A DNA stretch of 64,000 nt, taken from contig CM072522.1 of NCBI GenBank assembly GCA_036898135.1, forward strand, positions 11,733,030-11,797,029. Reading direction: 5' to 3'. This stretch comes from Oncomelania hupensis. Lineage: Eukaryota > Mollusca > Gastropoda > Littorinimorpha > Pomatiopsidae. The translations under genes and the position numbers were made by a program. The notes beneath the pieces are model-generated. The model was not told the DNA's origin. It did no database searches and was given only the letters and a program-made list of their open reading frames with translations. Of this stretch, positions 45,283 through 55,526 are shown piece after piece. How positions within the stretch are numbered: position 1 is the stretch's first letter; the number at the start of each line of letters is the position of its first letter.

Positions 45283-45462
45283 GTAGGGACAGTATTAAAA
45301 AATAACTGTGTAACTCTTATACATTTTCTGAAAAATTATTACATTTTCTAAACAAATAAAAGGACATTTTAAAAATATTTTTACTAGTATTTTTTAATTT
45401 TTATGTTTTATGTTTTAATTTTGTTAGTTATTTTTTAGTTACTTAAATATTAATCTTATTAC

Positions 45463-45561
45463 CTGATTTATTGTTTGCAGGACACTTGGCTAATGCAGCC
45501 ATTAGCTGCCCTCTTCCATAGTGACGGTAGAGAAGCCTTTTTTTCAAATCCATTGGTGCAA
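45463..45561 (-). CDS. candidate coding exon (start codon) of an unrecognised host gene
   Basis: On the minus strand the acceptor TATATTTTCCAG precedes TTGCACCAATGGATTTG, an excellent start context (A at -3, G at +4). The frame from 45553 reads MDLKKRLLYRHYGRGQLMAA and continues to CPANNKS, where a consensus donor CAG/GTAATAAG follows. Basic and helical-looking; family unknown. It would join upstream 5' exons near 48.9 and 49.4 kb and downstream exons. Splicing is inferred from signals only. Confidence 0.4.
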
Positions 45562-45829
45562 CTGGAAAATATAGAGAAAAAACATGTGTGATAGTAGTTT
45601 ATAATTAGAACCTCAGCTTCATAAATTAATTTAATGCATCCAATTGAGAGTAACAGCAGAAGACTGTGCTACCCTAAGCAGAACATGTTTAAAGCTGCAA
45701 GGCGTCCAGTGCGGTAGCAATGGAGTTCGCATGTGTAAAATAATGTTTGCTTTCAGTTATGTTCTTGTGAATGGCATAATTAGGTGTTACAAACAAGCGT
45801 CTTTCTCGCTGTTCCTTTTGACTATTTTA

Positions 45830-46800
45830 GCCTCTACTAGCGAGGCACCTCCACTTATCAACCAGGCTGGGTCGAGGGCTGTGGCGTGCGAATACGATTC
45901 CAGGTCTCGTGGTCGGCGGTGGCAGTGCAGAAGTTGAAACCGCGGCAGTCGTCGTCTCAGCTTGCGCAGGGGCGCTTTCTGCTCCGTCGGAGGACTTGTC
46001 CGCAGTTCTTGCCATTCTCTGAAATCGAGACGATCGGGAGCCCAAAGATGGTGCAGCTCTGCTTCTTGCAGAAGTTAATTCCAGGAGACGTTCAGACGCG
46101 CGGACACTGCGGCGTGCCGATAGGAGGAGGATGCACCGTCCCGTGGGTGGCACGCCAGAAGTTGAAGCCACCGCAGCTGTCCGCGAGAGATTCCGACAAG
46201 ACTCTCCACTTCACACTACAACTTTCATCTTCTCTATTGTTGGGCTCCTCTGGCCGGGCGGCGGTTGCTCTGCGTGGAAGGGCCCTCCTCGTTCCGTCTC
46301 CGTCTCCGTCTGCCCGGCCTCTGGCTGCCCATTACCTTTTTTTAATTATTGGGCGACGTGGAGTTCCCTGTGGAGAGTGGCGACCTCCGGACAACAGGTG
46401 TTTTCACCGCCAGCGGCATTCTGCGTTTTGCCTACCCTCCTTCACGTGGCCTCTACTTGGTCATCTTCTTGCGGCTCCATCGGCCCATTCTTCTACGGCC
46501 TCTTCGGCACCTTTCGTCCGGCCTTTCCGTGGCGTCCTGTTTGGCACCCTTACAGTCATTTTCGCAGCTGCTTCGTGCGCTCCAAACCCCATGCATTCGC
46601 ACTTCACTTTCCGTCCTGATTCATCGTGCCTTCATCATCTGAATGTCGCAGCTCGCTTTTGAAGTCACCATCCTACCGCAACACGTCTTCTTACATCATA
46701 CTGCCTTCACTCATCCAGTCCCCTATACGCTCCGTTTCCGGGAACGGTAATCTACTTAACGCAACGCACCTCCACTCACTGCCGCAATGACCCGACAGCA
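45830..46800. other. GC-rich, CpG-rich block with uncertain frames
   Basis: Markedly richer in G+C and CpG than its surroundings. Open frames occur on both strands (45886-46662 +, 258 codons; 45827-46171 -, 114 codons). In the minus frame a 14-residue motif is repeated 76 codons apart (AAVASTSGVPPTGR and AAVSTSALPPPTTR) with an in-frame indel. This may be a CpG island, a retroelement 5' region or a decayed gene. None can be chosen from sequence alone. Confidence 0.35.
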
Positions 46801-47055
46801 GGCGCAACATCATGCCAGTCTCTCACATGCCTCACAAACTGTTGGTGTTGGTTGTTGAATATACTATGCAGCAAATACATTATTTTGAGTGTCTACCTAT
46901 TGTAGGCCTGTCAATATTGGTTTGTAATTACATACCCCAGGTATGCTACTACAATTGATAAAGTCAGAAATACAGTGATAATAATGATGGTGGTAATGCT
47001 CTAAAAAATAATAGTAATACAAGACATGCTTACAAAAATATGCATAACACAGTAG

Positions 47056-48288
47056 CAGGGCTTCTGAAAGACTTTTTTTTCAACTAGCCCGCCGGGCTAC
47101 TTACTTAGAAAAGTTACTAGCCCGCAAGAATTTTGACTAGCCCTGCTGAAATGGCAAAGCATCAAATAAGCTGTAAAATGGAGTGCTAGGGATGTGCTTG
47201 CTAGGAAGCATAAATTGCAATCTATTACTATCTAAACACAATCATTTCCGTGTAAACAGCTGTCAAAATCGCCTGCTCAACTAATTTTGGAATAGAAGCG
47301 TAACATGTGAAGAGAGAGGGAGAGAGAGAGTTTATGACTTAATGGCAAATCCAAGGAAAATCAGTGAATGGACGAGCATGTTTTGCTAAAGCATGGGCAT
47401 TTCTGAACAGAATTATCAGCTTGTCCATTTGTGCCTTGTCCAACGATGTCAGGCACTTTCCTGCCTCTGTATCTTCAACCTTCTTTTTGCTGTTAGCATC
47501 GCATGCTACACTCCACTTGTGTCCTTCTGAACTTTCATGGGACTTGATGCTCTCAAGTTTAAAATTAATCGATCCTTCTACAAATAGTCTTTTTTTTCCT
47601 TCTTTCGGTTTCTGGTACTGTCTACACGGCGTACAAAACATTTTGGAGCCATCGTAGTGGAGCCACGTTCGCTTTTTGCCTTCGTGATCAAAGTACCATT
47701 CATCTTTAAATTCGCGCTTTCTTTCATTTTTATCATAGCATCTATCCTTTTCGATTTTTTTCTGATGCGATTGTTTTGCTTTTTTAGCCGGTGTATCAGA
47801 TTCGGCAGAAGTTGAACCAATTGTTTTTACAAATCGATCCATACTACCATAGCTAAACCGAAAGCGCTAACAAACTAAGCTGAGCGATCATGTAAAGCCT
47901 TCTCTGATAGATTGGTTCATATCAATCAATATTACGCGCTACGAGCCAATCATACAGAGTATTTTTTGGCTTGCAATTCAGGGAATGAGGCACAGTAAGG
48001 GATATTTTTCTCCTCTCTTCCCGATGCGCTTATTATCGAATGATATGAAATGAATCATCACCCATACGGTCCCTCTTCAGTGATCGTTCTTGGCGAAACG
48101 CACACGTGTAGAGCTGCGCAGTTTAAACGGTTCGTAATCAAGCCGATGTTTTTATTTTCATCTGGGATTGACAAACTGAAGAGAGAAAATCAACTAGCCC
48201 GCCGGGCTAGTAGACTTTGAACTTTAACTAGCCCGTGGTAATTTTAACTAGCCATTGGCGAGCGGGCTAGTGCATTTCAGAAGCCCTG
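47056..48288 (-). mobile_element. hAT-type DNA transposon, internally deleted
   Basis: 14-bp perfect terminal inverted repeats CAGGGCTTCTGAAA at both ends, flanked by CAGTAG (47050-47055, 48289-48294). If the border is moved by one base, 7 of 8 flanking bases match. Palindromic subterminal motifs (ACTAGCCCGCCGGGCTA) lie near both ends. At 1233 bp it is too short for a full hAT transposase. It carries only the N-terminal zinc-finger frame. Confidence 0.82.
47339..47842 (-). CDS. hAT-derived TTF-type zinc-finger protein, N-terminal part only
   Basis: 167 codons, start at 47842, 400 bp inside the right TIR. Residues ~20-45 are lysine-rich, nuclear-signal-like (PAKKAKQSHQKK). Residues ~48-115 form a finger with EWYFDHEGKKRTWLHYDG, MFCTPCRQY and a final SHESSEGH. 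This cysteine-histidine arrangement is found at the N-terminus of ZNF862-like hAT transposases. The end contains ALAKHARPFTDFPW, the usual lead into the transposase linker, then stops. The RNase-H-like catalytic core is absent. It could bind transposon ends without cutting. The frame is intact. Confidence 0.7.
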   Translation of the reverse strand: MDRFVKTIGSTSAESDTPAKKAKQSHQKKIEKDRCYDKNERKREFKDEWYFDHEGKKRTWLHYDGSKMFCTPCRQYQKPKEGKKRLFVEGSINFKLESIKSHESSEGHKWSVACDANSKKKVEDTEAGKCLTSLDKAQMDKLIILFRNAHALAKHARPFTDFPWICH

Positions 48289-48412
48289 CAGTAGCATACT
48301 TATCTCATTGACTCCAATCAATGTATACATCCAATGAATAACACACGGGTAAAACTCACAACACTTGTGACGATCTTCTAATGTATACGTGATTGCTTTG
48401 CCTCTGAATGTT

Positions 48413-48709
48413 CTAAAACTTTGTTTGATTAAAAGAAATGTTCAACAGATTTATATCTAAGTCTTCAAACTTTGTGGCTTCAATATTTGGGTCCCAAATA
48501 TACTCAGACCACTGAGCATTAGAACCTACCACGTCAATCAAAAAATCGATCAACATTTTACAATTAAAGTCGGTAGATAAGAGCACCACACTCATAAATA
48601 TCACTCTTATTATCAACATTTAAGTCCTGAAGTCCTGAGCATGATATATCGCTAATTCGTCTAATAAATCTGTAAAACCATCAACACTATCACTGTCAAA
48701 GTCCGGCAT
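48413..48709 (-). other. two short consecutive frames, possible broken gene
   Basis: A 29-codon frame from 48709 (MPDFDSDSVDGFTDLLDELA...) stops. A second frame (48413-48619) follows, containing VVGSNAQWSEYIWDPNIEAT. The composition looks protein-like and acidic. A frameshifted small gene is possible; the family is not recognised. Confidence 0.25.
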
Positions 48710-48807
48710 TACGATCGCGAAAATGTGCGACAAATATCCATTCATAAATCGAAAGAAATAGATCTAGAACGCTGATGCAAATCAAACATGTTCAGAAGAC
48801 ACCTTAC

Positions 48808-48927
48808 CTCTTTTTGGCTCCAAAGTGACAGAAACCGACTGCAGATTCATCATACATTGTAGGCTGTAGACTCACGACTGTAGATTTGCCATAGCTGCCA
48901 TCTAGTATAGATGCATGCAGAGCATTT
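48808..48927 (-). other. candidate 5' exon 2 of the unrecognised host gene
   Basis: On the minus strand the acceptor TTATTTTTCTTTCAG and the donor AGAG/GTAAGGTG enclose 120 bp, open in one frame (NALHASILDGSYGKSTVVSL... to FGAKK). That frame is in phase with the preceding exon (ending at 49365) but not with the exon at 45463-45561. It may therefore be 5' UTR upstream of the start codon there, or another exon may intervene. Confidence 0.4.
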
Positions 48928-49364
48928 CTGAAAGAAAAATAATAGAAATGTGTGCTATAACACAGCAAAATCTGTGGAAAGCAAAAGTATTTTTTTCTTC
49001 TTCATTCTTGCTCTTTCAAAACTGTTTGCTGACTGCCTGTAAACTTCATATAGTACCTTGTAAACTGAAAGAATGAAGTAAAAAAAAAAAAACAACAACA
49101 GAAATAAATATATTTATTACTAAAGATATGTAAGGGTGAATCAAAGGTGCATGATGCTCGCCAATGGCGAAATAGGTCACATTTGGTTATTCCGTGTTGT
49201 GTTGTGTGGTGGCTTTGTGTACCTTACAGATACAAAGGTATCATGAAATGTCCATGGTAAGAAATTACTCAATCTAGATCTACCTATATCTACAAATGAA
49301 TCAACCAACTGATTATGGCTGCTCAACCCAAGAAGAAGAAGCAAATTACATTTTCAACACATAC

Positions 49365-49440
49365 CTGAAGTATGGGTTCCGGCAATGAAAAATCTTGAAA
49401 AGACGCTCGGTTGCGCATGCGCATCGCCTGATAATTTCAG
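49365..49440 (-). other. candidate first exon of the host gene
   Basis: GC-rich sequence on the minus strand ending CCATACTTCAG with donor GTATGTG. The transcription start is not visible; the 5' limit is arbitrary. It lies directly downstream of an NRF-1-like site. Confidence 0.35.
49412..49423. promoter_or_regulatory. NRF-1-type palindrome TGCGCATGCGCA
   Basis: Perfect match to the palindromic NRF-1 binding site. Such sites mark TATA-less promoters of housekeeping genes in animals. It sits at the 5' end of the candidate minus-strand gene. Confidence 0.55.
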
Positions 49441-49504
49441 AGCCAATCAAAAAAGCGGCAATTTTAGAGAGAGAGGCAGGGTCAAAACTGAAAAGTACAC
49501 ACAG

Positions 49505-49735
49505 GCTCCCAGCAAAAATCCGTGTGTGTGTGTGTAAGTTGTCGCTCTCCAACGGTTTTGTGAGGTGGTTGAGATAAATGTATAGGCGATATACTTGGTA
49601 GCTCAGCATGCGGTTTCTGAGGTCAGCACTGTGAGGTCACGGGAAAATGTACCTCATAAAATTTTGTACCTCAGAAGCCCGTCAGAAAGTCTTACACACA
49701 ACCTCATAACCTACGGTACGTAGACGCAAGCAGAC
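49505..49735 (+). repeat. dispersed repeat family D, copy 5
   Basis: Nearly identical to 40690-40885 (GGTTTTGTGAGGTGGTTGAG; CAGAAAGTCTTACACACAAC), preceded by a GTGT tract. Confidence 0.7.
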
Positions 49736-49909
49736 GCACACTCAAAGAGAATTACGCGCACCTCGAACCTCTCACTCTCTCTCGCTCGCTCTCATACACA
49801 ATCCGTTTGCTTTTCTGTATAAACCCATTCTAATGTCCCTTTCAACCTTAGAGGGATAGCTTTTCTCTCGCGCCAGGAGGTGGTAGCGAAAGCTCTTTGA
49901 GTGTCCATT

Positions 49910-50015
49910 ACTCCTTCTTCCTCCTTCGAAGGAGAGTATAAACCGAGGTCTAGTCTGTGCCCGCACTCATTCTATCGCTCGAGCGGCTTGCGTTAGATCG
50001 TCCAGGGCCTTGGAC
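49910..50015 (+). repeat. small repeat family S90, copy 4
   Basis: CTCCTTCGAAGGAGAGTATA then GAGGTCTAGTCTGTGCCCGC. The 3' half is diverged. CTCCTTCGAAGGAG is itself a 14-bp palindrome. Confidence 0.45.
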
Positions 50016-50348
50016 AGCTCTTGAGCAGGAAAACCGCTATATAAGAACGATTAAATAAAGAACTATATAAATTAATTAATTAAAACCATTCTACCTTTAC
50101 ACGAGCCTGACATTATCTTCTCAAACTTTTTTTAAACACTATATAGTATGACGATAGAAGAATTTATTAATCCATATGATTGAGATTAAAGCTCTCTCAT
50201 AAGCGTGTAAAGTACAAACCAGACAACGTCTCCCATAACTTCATAACGTAACGGGGTTTTAGTATAGAAGCAAAGGGGCCCTTCCCCCCATTGAGCGTCA
50301 CTTGAATCTACAGGAACCCTTTCCCCTTGAAACGCATTGAAGCTGGTT

Positions 50349-50393
50349 GGTCACGCTCCGCTGAGTTTATCTGTGTTCGCCTGTACATATATA
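50349..50393 (+). repeat. source-like copy of the insert found in RTE copy I
   Basis: Its reverse complement matches 51931-51974 at about 42 of 44 positions (CACGCTCCGCTGAGTTTATC and onward). Confidence 0.88.
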
Positions 50394-50429
50394 TTCTAAG
50401 GGATATAGTCCACTTACTGCTAATAGCAG

Positions 50430-51215
50430 CATACATGTCAAGTCTTACGTTTTTTCCGTAATTCTTACGTATTTTCTTTTTTTTTTACACCTTACGGCGT
50501 AAGATGAAAATCTTACGTATTTTTTCTTTTTCCCGACCCTTTTTTTTTTAATCCGAATTTTTTATTTTATTTTAATCCGAAATACAGCCTAGAGAACAAT
50601 TCTGAGTAACTCTCGCTCGCGATCGTGATCTCGGAGGAAGTACGGGCCTTGCGCATGCCCATAGCATTTCTATACACTGTTTCCGTCTTGAAGGAAAGGT
50701 TTCCGTTCATTCAGTTCCAGTGTCAGAATGCTGGAGAAGGGGAAGTAATGCACTGATGACTATAACAAAGATCACCAGTGACATAATTGTGTGCAACGCG
50801 ATGTATTTCTTTTTTCTATTAAGTAATTTGGATTTTTTTTTGTTTGGTGTTTTTTGAGGGGGGGAGAGGGGAGGGAGAGAGGGGTGTTTTTTATTTTCTG
50901 CAATAGATAAAGCACAGTATGTAAACGATAAAGCACAGTATGTAAACGATAAAGCACAGTATGAAAGTTTTTTGTTTATTTGTGTGTTTTTTTAAAAATC
51001 TTATTAAGTTGCTTGTTTGTATGTTACAGTGTTTGTTATTTTAAAAAAATGCAGGTGAATTTGCATGCATTTGCTAAAATTATTATTGTTGTTTTTTTAA
51101 ATTATTTGTATGTGCGTGTTTACCGTTTTACGCATTTCTTATGGTTTTCGATAGAAAATTATGGTCTCTCGGGGCAAAAATTATGGTCAGAAGCTCCAAG
51201 AGCTTGACATGTATG
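50430..51215. mobile_element. TIR element, non-autonomous, superfamily uncertain
   Basis: 13-bp perfect TIRs CATACATGTCAAG, flanked by TAGCAG (50424-50429, 51216-51221). The interior (786 bp) is AT-rich with no transposase frame. Subterminal CTTACG motifs recur at the left. A 21-bp unit (GATAAAGCACAGTATGTAAAC) is tandemly repeated about three times at 50906-50964. Confidence 0.72.
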
Positions 51216-51368
51216 TAGCAGACCATCTCAAGAACGCTTGAACACAGTGTTTAGATTCAAATTTCGTTACTATCGCAAAACACAACAATGTATGTATATA
51301 TTTATAAGGGAATAGTCATCACTTAGTGGAAATTGGAAATTGTATAAATTTCTTTCGCATTCTAATCT

Positions 51369-52957
51369 AATCACAACCAAATAGACTACATCATGGTCAA
51401 GAAACGCTTCAGATCAAGCATCAACATTGGCAGGACACGCACTTTTCCAGGAGCAGACATCGGAAGTGACCACCATCTCGTGATGATGTCTTTCCGGCTC
51501 CACTTGAAGAGAGTAAATACAGCAAAGTGCACTAGACTGATGTTACAGAAGAACAAGAAGTCTTGGACAGATGGACAGAGTACTGCTCTGACCTTTACAA
51601 CCATACACCAAATGGTGACCCATCAGTTCTAGCATGTACCGAGAACAGAGAAGAAGTAGAAATCCTCCCAATTCTCCGGGAAGAAGTTGAGGCAGCAGTG
51701 CAATCGCTAAAGAAAGGGAAGTCAGCAGGAGTGGACAACATACCCGCGGAACTGCTACAAGCAGAAGGAGAAGCGATGATTGATGCCCTCAACATTATCT
51801 GTAACAAGATCTGGCAGAGTGGGGAGTGGCCTATACCATGGACCCAGTCGATTGTCATCACTCTTCCCAAAAAAGGTAACATCAGCCCTAAAATTATTGA
51901 AGTCATCAAAAGCCTGTATGACAAGGCTTCATATATGTACAGGCGAACACAAATAAACTCAGTGGAGCGTGACCAGTGCAGTCCTTCACAACAGCGCCAT
52001 CGGGAACTGGTTCAGAACAACAATCGGTGTGCGTCAAGGATGCCTACTCTCTCCAACACTCTTCCACATCTTCCTAGAGCGCACCATGTCAGATGCTCTA
52101 GCAGATCATGAAGGCACAGTCAGCATAGGGGGTAGAGCAATCTCCAATCTTCGTTTTGCGGATGACATTGATGGATTGGCTGGAGAGGAACAAGAACTTG
52201 AACAGCTGATACAGAGGCTTTACACCACCTCCAGAGCTTATGGAATAGAAATAAGTGCAGAGAAGACCAAAATGATGACCAACAACACCAATGGCATCAA
52301 CACGGACATCAAAGTCCAAGGCCAATCCCTCAACACAGTGCATAGCTTCAAATATTTAGGAGCCAATGTATCAGACAATGGGTCCCGACAGGAAGTCCTT
52401 TCCAGGATCGCACAAACAACTGCTGCCCTGACAAGGTTGAAGCCCATTTGGAAAGACAGGACCATCAGTCTACATTCCAAAGTAAGACTGCTGCGCTCCC
52501 TTGTCATCTCCATCTTCCTATATGCTTGCGAAGCATGGACCCTCACAGCAGATCTCCAACGAAGAATACAAAGCATGGAGATGAGGTGCTACAGAAGACT
52601 TCTGGGCATTTCCTATACCCAACACATCACCAACGACGAAATCCGACAGACCATCACACAAGCCATTGGACAACACGATGACCTGCTCACAGTGGTGAAG
52701 AAACGGAAACTCCGATGGTATGGCCATGTCACCAGATCATCAGGCATTGCAAAGACTATTCTGCAAGGCACAGTGCAAGGAGGTAGAAGAAGAGGGAGAC
52801 CGAAAAAGAGGTGGAAGGACAACATTCGAGAATGGACTGGTGTGACACTGAGCGAAGCCATCAGGGCTGCTGAGGACAGAGAGATGGAGTATGCTGGTTA
52901 AACGATCATCTGTGGTGCCCCTACGACCTCCGGGTTACGGGACAGGATAGGATAGGA
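51369..52957 (+). mobile_element. RTE-type LINE copy I, internally deleted
   Basis: Begins in the endonuclease (MVKKRFRSSINIG), skips ~480 bp at 51543 and resumes in the linker. It skips ~295 bp near 51880 and carries a foreign 44-bp insert at 51931-51974. It then runs complete to the 3' end with GGATAGGATAGGATAGG tail. The most complete C-terminus in the window. Confidence 0.9.
51969..52901 (+). pseudogene. RTE RT domain and C-terminal region
   Basis: 310-codon frame. It starts inside RT and contains VRQGCLLSPTLFHIFLERTM, the catalytic FADDIDGLAGEEQE and KYLGANVSDNGSRQE. The C-terminal region has IRQTITQAIGQHDDLLTVVK, KRKLRWYGHVTRSSG and GRPKKRWKDNIREWTG. The stop (TAA) lies ~55 bp before the GGATA tail. 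It shows what copy E lost at its 3' end. Confidence 0.85.
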
Positions 52958-52959
52958 TA

Positions 52960-53520
52960 GGGAATTCCAAAATAACCACAGACTTAACCTGCCTGTTTGG
53001 GCAACTTTATCAGTAATCCCACCTGCCCTACAGCAAAATCTATCTTCCTCGGGCAGCCCTAAAAACCACAATCGAGCCCTTATTCAAGCACTTCTACAAA
53101 TAAATTTAGACAAGAAGTCCGAGACTAAACTTAGAATGAAACCAGTGCTTACAAGTTGCAGCAAGTTGGAACTAGGACAACTGTTTAGGACCATCCCGTG
53201 CATCAGATCGTTGAAGGATGCCTGAAATACAGAGAAGCATACCCTGTCGTAAAGAGAGGCACTTAAATGCTTATGTGCAATTCTCTGCAGATATGGGCGC
53301 TTGTGGTCTGAACGACTTCTGACAATAAGAAACATTGTGCCCGAGTCATCTCAGCCGCTACATACAATTATTGTCCTGAGCAGGAGATACTGTTGTATCA
53401 CCAATCAAATAAGGCTCCCTGTCATTTCCTTACGCTCAGACAGGCAGCATTGCACGAAAGATCAAATTTTATCCCTGCTGATTCTTCTTCTTCTTCTTTT
53501 TTTTCTTTCTCTCTCTTAAT
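52960..53520. other. no recognisable feature
   Basis: Unassigned sequence with a TTC-rich run at 53483-53515. No convincing exon or repeat match. Confidence 0.4.
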
Positions 53521-53885
53521 ATTCACAAATAAAGTACCAATCGGGTAACCAATCAGACGCAGGCTTTCTGGACATCGCCCAATCAAATTGGAGCTTTGAA
53601 GTGATGGTTGGGGATGGGGGTGGGGGTGGGGACAAACACTGCTGAGCTGGCATTTCCTCGACCTGCACTAATGTGCAACCGATCAAAAGAAAGGCGTCTT
53701 CGGCATAAACTAGGTTGACCAATGAGATGGAAACTTCCAATGAGTTTGCAATTTGCAGTAATATGCAAACCAATCAAAACAAAAGCACCCTTGACATGAT
53801 CCATTAACAGGCTAATCAACTGGAAGCTTTTTAAATATGGATCATTAGTGGACCAATCAGATGGCCTTTACCATACAGGAGTACA
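53520..53885 (+). repeat. CCAAT-rich degenerate region
   Basis: At least seven (A)CCAAT or CAATCA motifs in 360 bp (ACCAATCGGG, ACCAATCAGACG, CCCAATCAAATTGG, ACCAATGAGATGG, ACCAATCAAAAC, ACCAATCAGATGG). Spacing is irregular. This could be a decayed tandem repeat or a promoter-like cluster. Confidence 0.4.
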
Positions 53886-53995
53886 GAGGATGTAGCGGTC
53901 TCAGGCAATCAGCACTCTAGTGACACTCTTCTTCTATTTAGTTCTCTTCACTGACACCATTAACGGTGAAAGGCTCTCTTTCTACTCTCTTTACG

Positions 53996-54052
53996 TTACA
54001 TTACATGGTTATTGCTTTAGGTCCAGCGGACTCTTCCGAGCCAAATCAGGAC
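53996..54052 (-). mobile_element. family B retroelement, 3' end fragment (copy 6)
   Basis: TTACATTACATGGTTATTGC through CCGAGCCAAATCAGGACC only, so severely 5'-truncated. The short adjacent repeat CTCTTTACGT occurs on both sides (about 53986-53995 and 54054-54063), a probable TSD. Confidence 0.8.
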
Positions 54053-54063
54053 CACTCTTTACG

Positions 54064-55520
54064 TGATGTACTTGTCGAAAAGGGTCTCTTCACGCTAATG
54101 CTACGTTAGTAGTAGTAATAGTAGGTTTATTTGAAAGCTTGGTGTCTCGACTTCTTTATTCATCGCTCTCAACTGACACCCCTGTGAAAGACTCTGTTAC
54201 CAAGTCGTTTAATGTGAGTTAAAAATAAGTACTAGGCTTGGTCTCTTTCCATCATTATTATAGCACCTCTATCATCATCAGCCGCGCGCAGCAGTTAACT
54301 TCTTCTTCTTCTGCTCTTCTTCTTCTTGAGCTATCTTTCTTTTGCATTTGAATGTTTAATTTGTTTTGATGTTTCTTGGCTGTGGTGAAGAGCGTTTGAA
54401 CATAGTCACCGAAGAAGGCCTCTTTGGCCCTAATTGGGCTCTTTGCAGTCTGTTGGACCCTATAAACAATGACTAACTAAGCAGGCTTCTTTGCTATCAC
54501 TTACATTCAGGATCTATTTTAAAAGTGAATCTGAGAGAATCTGTTTTTATTTCAAACGTCTAGTGTAGACAGGATGACCATTAGAAGAATCTACCAATCC
54601 ACATTATTGAGGTGAAAGCTCTCAAATAAACGTGTATGCAGCTTACACAACTAATTCGGTTCCTCGATAACGTCGAGTCCAGCAAAGGACTCCTTTATAT
54701 AGTCATTATGCGTCACTCAATGCCACATAATTATACACAATACCCGCACACTGACTCAACCAAAGCTTTTAGGTTTTGAGGTTAGTTCAGCCAGGCTAGC
54801 TATAAATAGCTTCTTTCCTTTCCTTTCACTGGAAGGGAGGGTGTAGGCAAGCTATAAATAGCCCGCAGCCAGCAAAATGTGGGGGAACCTAAGAGTGCTG
54901 CTTACATAGGCATTGAGCTGCTGTGCCCGCGTGATTAATTCACAACGCCTTGGAACGTGTTTGTCACGCACCTGTTGGGACCTGTACCTCTATTTTAAGG
55001 GAAGTAAGCCATTTATTCCTATAGCACATGAGTTTTGAACATTCGGACCCGAGGTTTATATTCAATTTTTGCAAATATTAAACACACGCAAAATGTGCGC
55101 ATATAATTGTAAGATTGTTGGCGTGAATGAGACATTTTATAAGTGTTGCGCAGTTTTGATCTGGACCTGAAATTTACACACTTCATTAAATTTGACACCT
55201 ACCTAAGCGTCACAAGTTGGGTCGCCTTTACACCAGAACTTGGAAGCCATGCTGCTCAGAGGGACTACCCTCATTTACTGCATTTGCTAGATAACTACAT
55301 TCATTCTCAATTGGGTGCCATTTTCACTGTCCATTTTAACAGTATGATTGCTCTGGTGGTTCAGCGCTGATTCAGGTCTTTACCCCTTTTTCCCTGGGAT
55401 GGTTATCCCCGTCTGCCATATCGCCAATGGTGGGTGTAGACGTTAAACCTCAATGTTCATTCATGGAGCTTACAGGGAAAGGGACAAAACTCCTTCAAGG
55501 CTCGAGATAAGATCAGACCT
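54064..55520. other. no recognisable gene
   Basis: Contains TTC-rich stretches (54300-54335) and a duplicated AGCTATAAATAGC motif (54799-54812 and 54850-54863). Frames are short and domain-free. Confidence 0.4.
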
Positions 55521-55526
55521 CACTAA

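Noticed and set aside
53516..53819. Two overlapping minus-strand frames of 78-85 codons
   Set aside because: They fall in the CCAAT-rich degenerate region, lack homology that I can see, and differ in frame with similar quality.
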